Shown here: positions 11,108 to 22,981 of the stretch, in pieces
Layout: each line of letters begins with the position of its first letter
Numbering within the stretch: the first letter of the stretch is position 1
DNA from: Gavia stellata
Taxonomy: Eukaryota; Chordata; Aves; Gaviiformes; Gaviidae
Assembly: GCF_030936135.1 (NCBI RefSeq)
Contig: NW_026776913.1
Location: forward strand, 1,674,001-1,738,000
Length of the DNA: 64,000 nt
Direction of reading: 5' to 3'
Notes under the pieces: model-generated
What the model was told of the DNA's origin: nothing
The model's input: the letters and a program-made list of their open reading frames with translations, nothing else
The model's database searches: none
Position numbers and translations under genes: made by a program

Positions 11108-11822
11108 AGAATCACAGAATCATTAAGTTTGGAAAAGACCTGTAAAATCGTCAAGTCCAACCATCAACCCAACACCACCATGCCCATGAAACCTTGCCCT
11201 GCAGTGCCACGTCCACATTTTCCTTTAACACCTCCAGTGACGGTGACCTCACCACTTCCCTGGGCAGCCTGTTCCAATGCTTCACCTCTCTCTCAGTAAA
11301 GAAATTTTTCCTAATATCCAGCCTAAACCTCCCCTGGTACAACTTGAGGCCATTTCCTCCTGTTCTATTGCTAGTCACTTGGGAGAAGAGACCAGCACCC
11401 ACCTCTCTGCAACCCCCTTTCAAGTAGTTGTAGAGAGCAATAAGGTGTCTCCTCAGCCTTCTATTCTCCAGACTGAACAACCCCAGTTCCCTCAGGTAGT
11501 GAGCGAGAAGGTCTCCCTGAGAGTCCTTTTCTCCATTTCCCTTAGCCACTCCTCACAACATTTGTTCGCAGGAACCTTCACCAGCTTCATTGCCCTTCTT
11601 TGGACAAACTCCAGCATCTCAATGTCTTTCTTGTAGCTAGGGGCCCAAAACTGAACAAAGTAGTCGAGGTGTGGCCTCATCAGTGCTGAGTACAGGGGGA
11701 CAATCACTACCCTACTCCTGTTGTTTCTGATACGGTCCCGGATGCCATTGGCCTTCTTGGCCACCTGGGCAAACTGCTGGCTCATATTCAGACAGCTTTC
11801 GACCAACACCCCCAGGTTAACG
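11108..11822 (-). mobile_element. CR1 LINE 3' part
   Basis: Minus-strand CR1 with tail at 11108-11135 (AATCACAGAATCATTAAG). The body encodes phrases such as [32 protein letters not shown] and [16 protein letters not shown]. It is 5' truncated and broken. It belongs to the subfamily with the [15 protein letters not shown] signature also seen at 32857-33408. Confidence 0.9.
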
Positions 11823-12556
11823 GCCCCAGGTCTGGGCAGGACACCTGGGCAGACCCAAGCGCAGGCCCACACTGGAGGGACCGTGAGCGTGTGTGCCCGT
11901 GGGTAAGCGCTGCAGGATCTGCACAGACCACTTGTCACCTGCACACCAGACCAGCTTGAGAAGGGAGCGGGATGGGGCCGGTTGTGATACTCATGCCTGT
12001 GTGTGTTCTGCCGGTGCTGTGGGTGCTGCAAAGGTGCTGTTCCCTGCTGGAGTTGGTCAGGTGTGTCCATCTGTATTTCCTCGCCGAGACCGGCATTTAG
12101 CAATTTCCTTTGAGTGATTCCCCGTTGGGTGACCTTTTACTTTGGGAGGATCCAGTCACTGCCCACCCCAGGAACGTGCTGCCCCTGCAGAACGCCCAGG
12201 CTCTCCAGGTAGCTGTAGATTCCCCTCCTGGAGGACGTCTTCTGCACAGTCATATGTGGGACAGCCCTGGGTGCGTAACTCAGTGCTCATTTACCATCTC
12301 CACGGCCACCATACACCAAAGGGTGAGTCCAAGATCCAGCCCCAGGTCTCTAACAAACAGCTGTGACAATGTGACAACGAGAGTTTCTCTCTCAATTCCA
12401 AGGAGAAAAAGGCCCTTTTGAGGTGAAATTCCTTGGGCCTGTTGCTGCCATCAGCTTTGGAAGAAGAGCCCAAACTTCAGTCAGCACACTGGGGAGATCC
12501 CATTTGATTTCAGAAATGCTATGAGAGTGTAGCTCTGTCCCAGTGAAAGACAGACT
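11823..12556 (-). other. 3' flank of OR unit B
   Basis: No gene is recognised. The part next to the receptor (about 12300-12556, read on the minus strand) aligns loosely with the 3' flank of unit C (about 29810-30000), which supports B and C sharing ancestry on this side. Confidence 0.45.
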
Positions 12557-12562
12557 TTTATT
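12557..12562 (-). terminator. Poly(A) signal AATAAA of OR unit B
   Basis: AATAAA on the minus strand in the context GAAATAAAAGTC, 62 bases past the reading-frame end of unit B. The same context occurs after unit D at 44821. Confidence 0.5.
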
Positions 12563-12623
12563 TCAGAGCCAGGGAAGACAAAGCAGGCTCATTAATCAGC
12601 AGAAGTAAGGAGAATCTCAACAT

Positions 12624-13644
12624 TTATGTAGGAACACAATAAAGGCTAAGAACAACACAGATAATGAAAACAGAAAGGACAAAAGAGCAAACAAAGGACA
12701 GTCCAGCAATGGGATACATGGGAAACATCCCTAAAATCACTTTCTTCATGGCATCCTTGAGCTCCCGGTTCCTCATGCTGTAGATGAGGGGGTTCAAGGC
12801 TGGGGTCACCACCGAGTACAGCATTGCCATCACTGAATCCAGAGCTGCAGAGGAGATGGAGGGGGGCTTGAGGTAGGCGAACGTGCCAGTACAGATAAAC
12901 AGGGAGACCACAGCCAGGTGAGGGAGGCACGTGGAAAAGGCTTTGTGCCGTCCCTGCTCAGAGGGGATCCTCAACACGGCCCTCAAGATCTGCACATAGG
13001 ACAGCAAGATGAATATAAAACAACCCCAGAATAGAAAAGCACTAAAACTAAGAGGCCCAGCTACCCTGAGGTAGGAGTCTGAGCAGGAGAGCTTGAGGAC
13101 TGGGGGAATTTCACAGAAGAACTGGTCCACAGCATTGCTTTCGCAAAGTGGTAGTGAAAATGTATTGGTAGTGTGAAGAAGAGAATTGAGAAACCCACTG
13201 CCCCAGGCAGCTGTTGCTATTTTGGCACAAGCTCTGCTGCCCAGGAGGGTCCCATAGTGCAGGGGTTTTGCAGATGGCAATGTAGCGGTCATAGGCCATG
13301 ACAGTGAGAAGAAAAAATTCTGCTGACATCAAAAATAAAACAAAAAAGACTTGGGCAGCACATCCTGCATAGGAGATGGCCCTGGTGTCCCAGAGGGAAT
13401 TGGCCATGGCTTTGGGGAGAGTGGTGGAGACGAAGCCCAGGTCGATGAAGGAAAGGTTGAGTAGGAAGAAGTACATGGGGCTGTGGAGGTGGTGGTCGCA
13501 GGCTATGGCGGTGATGATGAGGCCATTTCCCAGGAGGGCAGCCAGGTAGATGCCCAGGAAGAGGCAGAAGTGCAAGAGCTGCAGCTCCCGTGTGTCTGCG
13601 AATGCCAGGAGGAGGAACTGGGTGATGGAGCTGCTGTTGGACAT
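12624..13644 (-). pseudogene. Olfactory receptor, family 14-like (unit B), single frameshift
   Basis: Starts MSNSSSITQF at 13644 like its paralogues and stays open through TM3 (MAYDRYIAIC). It then shifts frame in an A-run: the CTGCAAACCCCTGC of the other copies has four A here (TTTT at 13266-13269 on the plus strand). The remaining frame is open with TM4-TM7 (KAFSTCLPHL, PALNPLIYSM) to 12624, so the only lesion I see is one extra base. A homopolymer sequencing or assembly error is a real alternative; if corrected it would be a receptor of about 339 residues. The C-terminal tail after NRELKDAM is about 40 residues and hydrophobic (LSFVCSFVLSVFIICVVLSL), longer than in A, C and D. Confidence 0.9.
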
Positions 13645-13667
13645 TTGCTTTCTGTGGGCATTGGGAC

Positions 13668-15106
13668 CTGTCCAAGGTGAAAAAGACAATGACAACTGAG
13701 GACAGACTTCTGTGAGGAAAATAACATGCCATTTGTCATAGAAATCCCCATCCCTGTGATGAATGAGGAACAAGCCAGCGCATTCCCCAGCCCTGTCAAT
13801 TGAATGGCATGGTGCCTGACAGTTTAAAACAGAGCTTGGGCACCTACTTCCCATGAAGACACTTCCAGGGAAGGACACACAGAGTCAGTGCCAGAACAGA
13901 AGCTGACCTGTACCCCCATCCATACCCCAGAGAGCAAGAGCATCACGGAAGGGTGGGGAAACAGGGAAGAAAACTGCAATGCTTCAAAAAAATGAGGTGA
14001 GGTCAGAAAGGCAGAGGGGCGTGCTGTGAAGCCTTCTCCTTACCCAGCTGTGCTCACCACCTCTCACATGGTGTCACTGTAGGGCAGGTGGTTTTAGTCT
14101 CTTTTTTGTGTACTGCACCCCAAGACACATCCACCTGGAGGGCAAGCTGCCCAGGGCATGACTCATAACGGGGACCCCATGGCCATGAAGGCAGAGGCTC
14201 TGCTGGGTAGGAGAGGAGACCAGGGGGTTGCTCTGGGGAAGGTATCTGCACTCCAGGGCATGGCAGGGAGGTGCCCGAATAGCCCTGCCATGGCATTTCT
14301 GGTAGCAGCTCCTTCTCATTCCCTGCCCTTGTCTCTGCTGGAGATGTCCCTGCTGGAAGCTAATTCCCTGTCCCCATGTCTCTCTCCTACCATCTCCCAC
14401 AGACCCCATCCCACTCACCGTGTGCTCAGCTCTGCCCTGCAGACACCTCCTGGCACCAGGGTACTGCCCAGGGGCACCTCTGTCTGTGCCGGAGCTAAGG
14501 AGCAGATCAGACAAGAGCTAATGAGAAGTGGGGTCTCAGGACCTTCCCCAGAACATAGAAATAAATTCCCATCTCCCACTGCCCTCCCAGACAACCAAGA
14601 GGAGAAAATGCAAAACACCGGCAGCTTCCCTTTCAGGTAACCGCCACATAGACCTTCCTTTTGAAAAGTGCCCTTGGAAATGTCCTGGGGGGTATGTGGA
14701 GCTGTGAGCAGCCCTGACCCAGGCAGCACTCTCTCCACAGCAGAAGGACCCTGCCCTGCGCTGAAGGGCCACCCACAGTGCCGTGGGGAGCTCCCCAGGA
14801 AAGGCTGAGTGCTGACCCTGGCAGGCGGCAGAGTCCCTGCCCCAGCACCCAGCCCCGGGGGTGCAGGGACCCTGCTCGGAAGGACAGCCCTGGGCACCCC
14901 TGGCTGCACACCCACCTTCACACCCTGCAGCCGTCCCTGGCAGAAGGCAGCCCTCATGCCCTGTCCCTCTGATGGTGCAGCAGGGAAGCCCTGCTCTGGG
15001 GCACCTCCTCCTCCTCTATACAGGAGTGACATTCCTGGGTACCATGCCAGCTTTACGAGAGCCCTCCATGAACTGCAGCTGCATTGCCCTGCACCCAGAG
15101 ACTTAC
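13668..15106 (-). other. Inferred 5'UTR intron of OR unit B
   Basis: Donor GTAAGT (GT at 15106-15105) and acceptor TTGGACAG (AG at 13669-13668), 24 bases before the ATG, enclose 1439 bases. The donor-proximal 450 bases or so match A, D and E closely. From about 14640 towards the gene the sequence instead resembles C, especially near the acceptor. No coding sequence is recognised. Confidence 0.5.
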
Positions 15107-15490
15107 CGTGTCAAGGGCTGTGAAGATTTCTCCTCCAGTGAGCTCGCCTATGTCCTCCCACCCCAGACTGCCTTTAACCTCTCTCTGCCTTGATCCTCTC
15201 CCCTCGGTGCCTGCAGGCAGTGCCCTCAGCCCTGCTGCGCTCTGCAGAGGAGCTGCTCCTGGGCAGAGCTGTCTCTCGGCAGTGCTGCCCGCTTGCCATG
15301 AGCTCCCTCCATCCCAGGAGCCCGGCCCAGCTCAGCAGCAGAGGAGCAGCCCAAGGCGGCACTTTCTCTGCCCCTCGGGGCTCCCCCCAGGGGTCCCTGG
15401 GGCTCCAGGGGAACCTGCTGTGAAACAGGCTGGAGCAATCACTGAGGTTCCCTCCCGCAGCTGGGGAGAGACACTTCTTCCCAGCACTGT
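15107..15490 (-). promoter_or_regulatory. GC-rich 5' block of OR unit B: candidate promoter and first exon
   Basis: Reverse complement of the block at 4985-5372; by eye I find one base difference over about 380 bases up to the donor. It contains the TTAAA box (15173-15177) and the GCCCCAGGGA element (15394-15403). Promoter and exon function are inferred from conservation and the splice donor. Confidence 0.5.
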
Positions 15491-18400
15491 CATTTCCCTG
15501 CTGAGAGACAGAGTCACGCCTAAATATCAACTTTTCTTGGCCCATCTTTAGACAGGACAGCCAGACAGGGACAGGCAGGGATCTCCTTTACCCCTGCTGA
15601 GGGAAGGGATGCAGCTGAGCCCGACAAGGCATCTCATCCTGGGTTTGGAGTGCTGGGGCTGGAAGGGCACTCAGCTCCCTCCCATGCACACCACAGACCC
15701 ACAGCAGGTGGGATTCCTCCTGCCCCCCTTCAGGTGGACACACAATAGGCACCTGCATGTGAGCTCCTGCTCTCAGCTCCCATGGTAATTAATGGAGCTG
15801 GAGGCCAGGAGTGAGCTGTTCAGATGCAGTTGTCTGGTGACATCTGAGGTGCCAGAGGTGGTCAAAGATGTGTGCCGGTAATAGAGACAGATTGAAGATA
15901 CGTGCAGGCTGATGTAGAGACAGGCCAACATCTGGGGCATCTTCTTGGAGGCTCTTGGGAATTTCCTTTGGCCAACTGAAAGGACAGCTGCTGCCCAAAT
16001 TAAGGGCAACTGAACCTGTCCCTACTCGTTATGTTCAGGTCAGCCTATAGCGATATTCATAGGATGGAATGGAGTCGTATGCCATAGGGAGAGCTCCGTC
16101 TCTTTCTTCCTCTCCTCCAGGTGTTGGGTTTACTAGATCTTCACTGAGTGTATTGGCAGCTGTCTCGTGTTCATCCCCACATTGTGGTACAGAATTCAAG
16201 GCAGCTGCTCAATGTAAGGTTCAAATCCAGGCACACAGAGCTACATGAGATGCCAGGACTGGCAAGAAAATCACAGGACCAACAGGAAAGCAATTCCCAT
16301 TCAGGGTGGGTGCGTGACAAGACAATGCAGGCGGCATTGCAGAGAATGCAATTTGGTGCCTGTGTGCCATTGCTGTTGCCATCACTCAGAGGCATCAGTT
16401 ATCAGATGTTATCAGAGAGGTAAAGTCTGTCCCTTCTCTGCCCAATAGCTGCAGGCATTGCGTGAACACAAAGCACATCACACAGGGATCTTTATTCACT
16501 CCCTTGATGATACAGTCCAGGAACAGAAGAATCCTTTTCTCAGTGTGCTTGCGCACATCTTGTCTTCATGGACCGCATCCTCCAAGCACAGCAGTTGTCC
16601 ATACCAAAACTCAATTGAAACCCAAAAAAGAATTCAAGGGCACCTAGATGAGCTGTTGCTACTTCAGGAAGAGTTAAGGAAGAGACAGAGAGACTGTGGA
16701 ACAACTGCAAAGATTAGTAAGAGTAGGTGTAGATAGGTCCGAGATGCTCTGTGTCCCCTTTGCCTCAGTTTCCACCAGCAAGGTCTCCCAGGCCTTTGTG
16801 CTTTGAGGCAGGGCTCTGGAGGAGAACAACCAGCTGTGAATGCGGATGAAGCCAGGGGTTACCTGAGCAAACTGCACACCTACCAGTCCATTGGACCGTA
16901 GGGGCTGCATCCAAGTGTGCTGGGAGAGTTCTTCACCAGTAGATCCTGGTCCATGATGATCCCAGTAAGGAAGGTACTCAGACTCTGTGAGGTACCATTT
17001 AAAATGCTGTGAGGGCTAAGATTATAAGGAGAGAATAGTATAGGTAATCTTTTATCTAGTTAGGTGGTGGGATGCCTAGGTGTTGTAGCATCGAATGGGA
17101 CTCCCAGCCATGCGCAGCATGCCATGCAGAGCCCGTCCAGAGAAGACAGTCTCCCATTTTGGTCATTCAAAATCATACTGTATTCCCTTAGGAGGAAACG
17201 ACTCTATTTCTCTTCTCCACAGTCAGTCAGAAATGATGTTCTCATGAGACCTTCCTGCTGCATTGTCAGACAGAGACAAGGCCATGCAGGTGCCATGATG
17301 GCCGGTACCGAGTGGGAGCAGCCCGCAGGCTGCACTGGGACAAGGAGCTGCTGAGGTTGTCCTGTGCCCAAGGGATCTCTGCAGCACAGTACAGGTGCGG
17401 AGGCCACGCTGTACATGCAGCACAGCGCAGCACAGCACTAACTGTTCGATGCACAATGGTCTTATGGTCAGGATCAGTGATCAGGTTTCCCTGTGAGAAG
17501 TCTGCGCTCCACCCCGGTGCCACGGCTGAGGTGCTGCAGCCCAAAGGTGCATGGCCAGGAGGAGCTGGAGCACAGGCAGGAGGAGCTGAAGCCCCAGGAC
17601 GTGTCACTCTACTGTGATGGTTTGGGATTAAATGAGAAGTGGTGGCACAGCTTGCTGAGCTGGGGTGCTGCAGTGCAGGGATACAGGCTCTGATGGAGAA
17701 GGTGACAGGGAGGACAAGTATTGGGGGGAAGCACGCTGTGTGAAGGAGCAACTAGGATATATGGAGCTCCTCTATGAGATGGGCAACAGGTTGGGCCAGC
17801 TTCTGTGAGTGAGGATGAGAAGAGAAGTCAGTAAGGGTGACATGGTCTTGGCACTCATAACCTACTTTGTCAGGGAGAGGAAACAGCAATAGTCCTCTCT
17901 CAGCAAGCCGAGGAAGACTCCAGGTTAAGCAGCAGGTTCCTGTGGGGGACTGTAAGTGCCCTGGCATTCCCTGGTGAGGCAAATCGACAGGATGCCAGCA
18001 GCCTGGAGGCTCCTGGGACAAGTTCCGAACAGAGCTGCCAGGTAGGGACAACAAGGGGGATGCTCACCTGGAGCCGGTACTGGCAAACAAGGAAATAGTG
18101 GGGTCCCAGGTGTCAAAGGAAGGCCAGCAGCAGAGCACAGGCTGGTGGACTCCAGAGACAAAGACTTTGATATACAGGGGGGACTGATCCAGGTGGTGCC
18201 GTGGGAAGCAGCTCTGAAGGGGGAAGGAGCTCAGGAAATGTGATAGGCCTTGCAGGACAGCCTCTCCCGAGCACAAGAAGGATCTCTCTGAATACCTATG
18301 GAAAAGAAACATTCATATGTTGGCCAACATTGCTATGACAGCCAACTGCATCCTGGCTTATATCAGAAACAGTGTGGCTGGCAGGACTAGGGAAGTGATT

Positions 18401-21008
18401 GTCCCCCTGTAGAGAGGTGGGTGCTGGTCCCTTCTCCCAAGTGACAAGTGATAGGACGAGAAGAAACAGCCACAAGTTGTGCCAGGGGAAGGTTAGACTG
18501 GATATTAGGAATAGTTTCTTCACCAAAAGGGCTCTCAGACAGTGGAACAGGCTGCCCAAGGATGTAGTGGAGTCACCATCACTGGAGCTTTTTAAAAGAC
18601 GTGTGGATGAGGCGCTTAGTGGTGGACTTAACAGGGTTAGGTTTACAGTTGGACTTGATGATCTTAAAGGTCGTTTCCAACCTAAACCATTCTATGAATC
18701 AATGATTCTATGATCCTTGTACAGAGTCCACACATGAGTGCCACGCATCGATGCCACCATTACAGAGAAGGAGACAAGGCATTTGACCAGGTTGTTGAAC
18801 CCTGGAATCGGTATGCCATGCCTCCTGAGGTTCCCTCAAGCACCTAAGCTTTTTTCCAGAGAAGTGTGAGTCCTCTTTAGGTGTCCTGCCTGTCTCCCGC
18901 CCCATGCTGTGCCTTAGGCTGTGAAGAGAATCAAAACCAACTTTATGACTCAGTTAGCTTCATTTTACATGCTGAAATACAGGGCAGATGAAGGGAGCTC
19001 TGAGCTTCCAGGCTCTCAGTCGCCCAGTTAGGGCTTCAGAGAATGGAAATGCAGGTAATCCTCTTGTGCCAGTGTACACCACATCAAAATTCTGCCTTCC
19101 TTTGTACCTTTTCGCTAACCTGGGATCTGCCCTTTGGCTGCCTTTGGTTAAAAAAGAAACTGTTCTTCTCTTCCACCTCCCCCTCCTCAAAAAAGCAGAG
19201 AAAAAACATATGGAGCATGGATTACTTAAGGGCAATACTGTATCTTTAAATGATAAGAGAGAGCAAAGATAGTACAACAAATGGCAAAACATCCTTGAGA
19301 GCTTCCTTATTTTTACTTGTCTCCAAAGCTCAGCCTGCTTAGATCTTGAAAGGACTACCTCAAACCTCTGCAACCTAAATCCCTCCAACCTTCTCTTAGC
19401 CAAGGTCTTTTAGCCCAGGACGCTTCTGCCCATCACTTCAGCGCACTGTCCAATCTCTCTTTTTCAGCTGGGTGACGTCAAGGTACTCCATTACAACACC
19501 TTCCCTACAAATGTCTTCTCTCCATGCTGATCCCACTTGGATCATGCCATGTTATGTACGGCTCCATCCTCCTCTTGCAGAGCTCCATTGGATGGGCAGT
19601 TTTCCATTTCTTTCATGCCCATTCACCTTCACAACATTTTCTCTTGCATGCATACCACATATTGTCTGAAGCAGCACATTTACCCCCCACAGCTTCATTC
19701 ATTTCCAGATGCAGGCTGAGATATTTCTCCTCTTGGAGCAGACATTGTGCAAAACTGCTCCATATATGGAAACCCACTTCAATGCTGCATATTCATTTGG
19801 GCTAAAAAAAAGATAATGAAAATATCCCGAGCTAGTTTCTCAAAGACACATTTTCAAAGTGGCAAAGCAGATTCAATACAGAAATGCTGAGAGCCAAGTT
19901 ACAAAGAGAGAGGGAAAAATAGGTGAAGACTCACAAATTTGTCCAGACTCACAAATTCTCTGTCAGTCAAGAGCAAGTCCCACAGCTGGGGGGAGGTTTT
20001 CATTACTTGATTCTCTGGGAAGTTTTGTTTCTTGGGCCTCTTGGCTCGAGCCTGTGGCATTGACATTTCCAGGAAGAGGAAAAGTTCTGGTTCAGGTATC
20101 AAACTTTTGCCCATCCTGCCTGGAGATCCAGGACAGTTGTGTCACACAACACCCAGTGTCATAGTGAAGACGGAGGCAGTGTGAATTGTAGCAGTTTGGA
20201 CTCCAATGGAAACTCAACGCCTGAGCTGTCAGGACCACATTCCTGCAGTTCGACAGAAGTTCCCTGACACGGCTGTGAGTTCCGACCTAGTTGGCAGAGT
20301 TTTTCACAGCCCTCACTGAAAAGGGCAGGGTGTCAAGGAGAGGAGAACTCATTTCCGTTTCCCAAATCCCAGGGCAGTGCCCAAACCATCCTTCCCTTGC
20401 CCTCTGGCATCCCATTGCTTGAGATGCTAATCTGCTGGGGCTTCTCTCAGAAAACCTTCAATAATCCATCAGATGCTTGTGTGATTTCCCTAAGAGTATC
20501 AGTATCAAAAAAGAAGAAACAAAACAAAACCAAACCCGCAACATTAATCTGCCTTAATATAATTATCTGCAGCATAGCAGTTTGCATCTCTGATGACCAC
20601 TCTGGGCAATGCCAGTTAAATCAGTATTTGCAGTGCTGGCCATTATTCCTCATCCTCAAGGACAAATCTAAAGCAGTTCAGAGGAAAGGTGCCCTTGAAA
20701 AGTCATCGTTTGTGTCCCCCAGGAGGCACGAGTGCTGCTGATTCCCCACTCCAGAGTGGGGTAGAGGCTGGATGCCCTTCTCAGGACAGACTCCTTGCCA
20801 GGAAGCCACAGGCATGGGGGGAGCTCACCTGGTTCTTACTGGCACTTCACTCACGTCCCTTTTGGTGTATATCCTCCTTCTCTGTGTCTAATCTCCCCAC
20901 ACACAGGAATGACAGAAGAACAAACATTTCATAAAAACTTGTCACAAAGTCCTTGTTAGAGACAAGAAGTCCCCCCATGAAATCTGGAGGGAGCCCGGAA
21001 GATTGCCT
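15491..21008 (-). repeat. Upstream flank of OR unit B, large direct duplicate of 58641-64000
   Basis: Runs parallel to 58641-64000 with an offset of about 43.0-43.15 kb. Differences are mainly single bases and a few indels, such as about 110 extra bases here near 17325-17435. Both copies carry the same CR1 remnant (18319-18716 here). A TGACGTCA palindrome lies at 19473-19480. I find no gene; the open frames have no family motif and are not maintained between copies. The part at 15491-16340 is also shared, inverted, with D (about 41350-40480). Confidence 0.8.
18319..18716 (+). mobile_element. CR1 LINE 3' end with internal deletion
   Basis: CR1 plus-strand end: phrases [20 protein letters not shown] and a tail with ATTCTATGA octamers at 18690-18716. 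A block is missing inside (junction near 18411). The identical junction occurs in the copy at 61305-61704, so insertion and deletion both predate the large duplication. Confidence 0.85.
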
Positions 21009-22012
21009 TAAGCACCAAGAAGAGCCAAGAAGCTCAAGGCCTCTTCTGAAGTGCAGCAAATTCTTGCAGCCAAGACCTGAGCCTGGAAGTGGGAAGGAAT
21101 TTCTGTCTGTGGGTAGAGGAGGAACAAGTGTGTTGTGGGAGTATGTCAGGGCTGAAGGCCCTTGCGCAAATCAGAGATGATGGAGACATTCCCACCTTGT
21201 GCGCTTGCCTCAGCCTAGGAAATGGGGAGAGCCTGCTGCTGGGGGTGTCTGTGCTCAGTCATGCCCCATGAGCTGACCTTGCTCTCTTTTGCAAGAAAGA
21301 AGAAAACAGGAGGACTCGGTTTGCAGTATCTAAGTCAGACAGTGGGAAACAAATAAGTAATTACATTGTTGGAGGGGAGTTGGAATACGAGAAGGAAAGA
21401 AGGGGGAAGTAATGATTTCTGTGTTAAAAGATGGGGAAACTGAGACCCAACTTGTGCATCTTTCCTCTGCGCAAGGATCTACTTTTTTTTTTTTAGAGGG
21501 GCTGACCCTATCAGAGTAGCTTTCACAGTTGTCCTCTGCTAGGAAGCCCAGAGAACAAGAGGGATGGGATTCACCTAGTTGGATTTAGACATGTCCAGTG
21601 GAAGGGCTTGATCCAGCTGCCCACTTCTCCCTGCCAATACGGAGATGCCAGGAGGAATCCCAGACATGCAGGAATGCCACGCCTCAGCCTGGCTGGGTGA
21701 CAGAAGAGAAAACAGCATGCTTAGAGTCAGTTTCCTCCCACTCCTGGGCAGGTCCGGCATTTCAACAGCTCCCACTTGCAGGATCACAACTGGCTTTACT
21801 TTAAAGAAGGAAGAAAGCCAGGCAAGTTTTTTACACTCTTCAAGACCAGACCTATATTTCTTTATGACACAAATTCCCTTCTCCCGCTTCTCATTCCACA
21901 ACCAGTCCCAAGATTCTGCACTTCTAAAGATATACCTGGTACACAAAAGAGGCACTTACGAGTGGTCCCCACCTGATCAGAAGAGATCCACCACCTGTTT
22001 ATTCCTGGTGGA
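21009..22012. other. Intergenic, no feature recognised
   Basis: Probably the continuation of the B upstream flank. A T-run lies at 21483-21494. No gene, RNA gene or known repeat is seen. Confidence 0.45.
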
Positions 22013-22981
22013 TCACAACATGTATGAGCTCTCGATGCAGGCCACAGTTTTTCTGAGTGCATTTCCAAGAGACCCCTTGACCTCCCTGTTCCGCAGGCTG
22101 TAGAGGAGTGGATTGACCAGGGCCGTGAGGATGGTGTAGAAAAAGGAGAGGACTTTATGGAGCTGCCTCAGGGAGGCTGTCCTGGGTGTCATATAGACAA
22201 GGATGAGGGTGCCATAGAAAACAGTCACCACGATGAGGTGAGAGGAGCAGGTGGAGAAGGCCTTCTGCCTCCCCATGGTGGTTGGGATCCTCAGGACTGC
22301 AGCTCTGGTGCAGATGTAGGATACCAGTGTGAGCCCAAATGGGAAGACTACATCCAGAAAGCAGACTCTGAAAGTAACCAGCCTAAGCACCGTGGTGTCA
22401 CTGCAGGCAAGCTCTAGCAATGGGGCAAAACCACAGAAGAAGTGATCAGTGGCATTGGGAGCACAGAACTGTAACCTGGAAAAGAGCCCGGTGACTATGG
22501 TAGACATGAGCAATGCTGCTAGCCAAGACCCAGCCGCCAGCTGGAGACAGAGCTTCCAGTTCATGAGGCTTGCCTAGAGCAGGGCTTGACAGATGGCCAA
22601 GTAGCGATCCTAGGACATGGTGGCCAGCAGATAGCACTCGGTACCTGCAAAACAGCCAAAGAAAAAGAACTGTGCCATGCAACCTTGAGCAGAAACGGTT
22701 CTGTCCCTGGCTAGGAAGCTGGCCAGCAGCCTGGGCAGGATAGTGGAGGTGTAGCAGATTTCCACACTGGAGAAATTCCCCAGGAAGACGGACATGGGAC
22801 TTTGAAGATGCCCATCTGGCAGCACCAGCACAACAATGAGGATGTTAACAAACACTGTCACCATGTAGATCCCGAGGGAGAGGAGAAAGAGGGGCACCTG
22901 AAGCTTGGGGACATTACTCAGTCCCAGCAGGAGGAGGAACTCCACTGGTCATGTCCGCTTGTCCCATTCCTCTTTCTCCAT
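22013..22981 (-). pseudogene. Olfactory receptor pseudogene, OR11/OR6-like
   Basis: Nearly full-length OR frame (about 322 codons) from ATG at 22981 to the end at 22013, of a different subfamily from the family 14-like units. Seen: FLLLLGLSNV near the N terminus, LQSPMSVFLGNFS (TM2 entry), ATMS then DRYLAIC (TM3 end), CAPNATDHFFCGFAPLLELACSD (ECL2), KAFSTCSSHLIVV (TM6) and LVNPLLYSLRN (TM7). Three in-frame stops are visible: TGA at codon 11, TAG in place of the Y of the MSYDRY motif, and TAG in the intracellular loop just after it (CQALL then stop). PMYFFL is degraded to PMSVFL. It is a dead gene; the OR11A/OR6 assignment is from motif style and is tentative. Confidence 0.9.

Noticed and set aside
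18960-19403. 147-codon minus-strand open frame in unit B's upstream flank
   Set aside because: The duplicate at about 62 kb does not keep it open at full length, so there is no sign of coding constraint.
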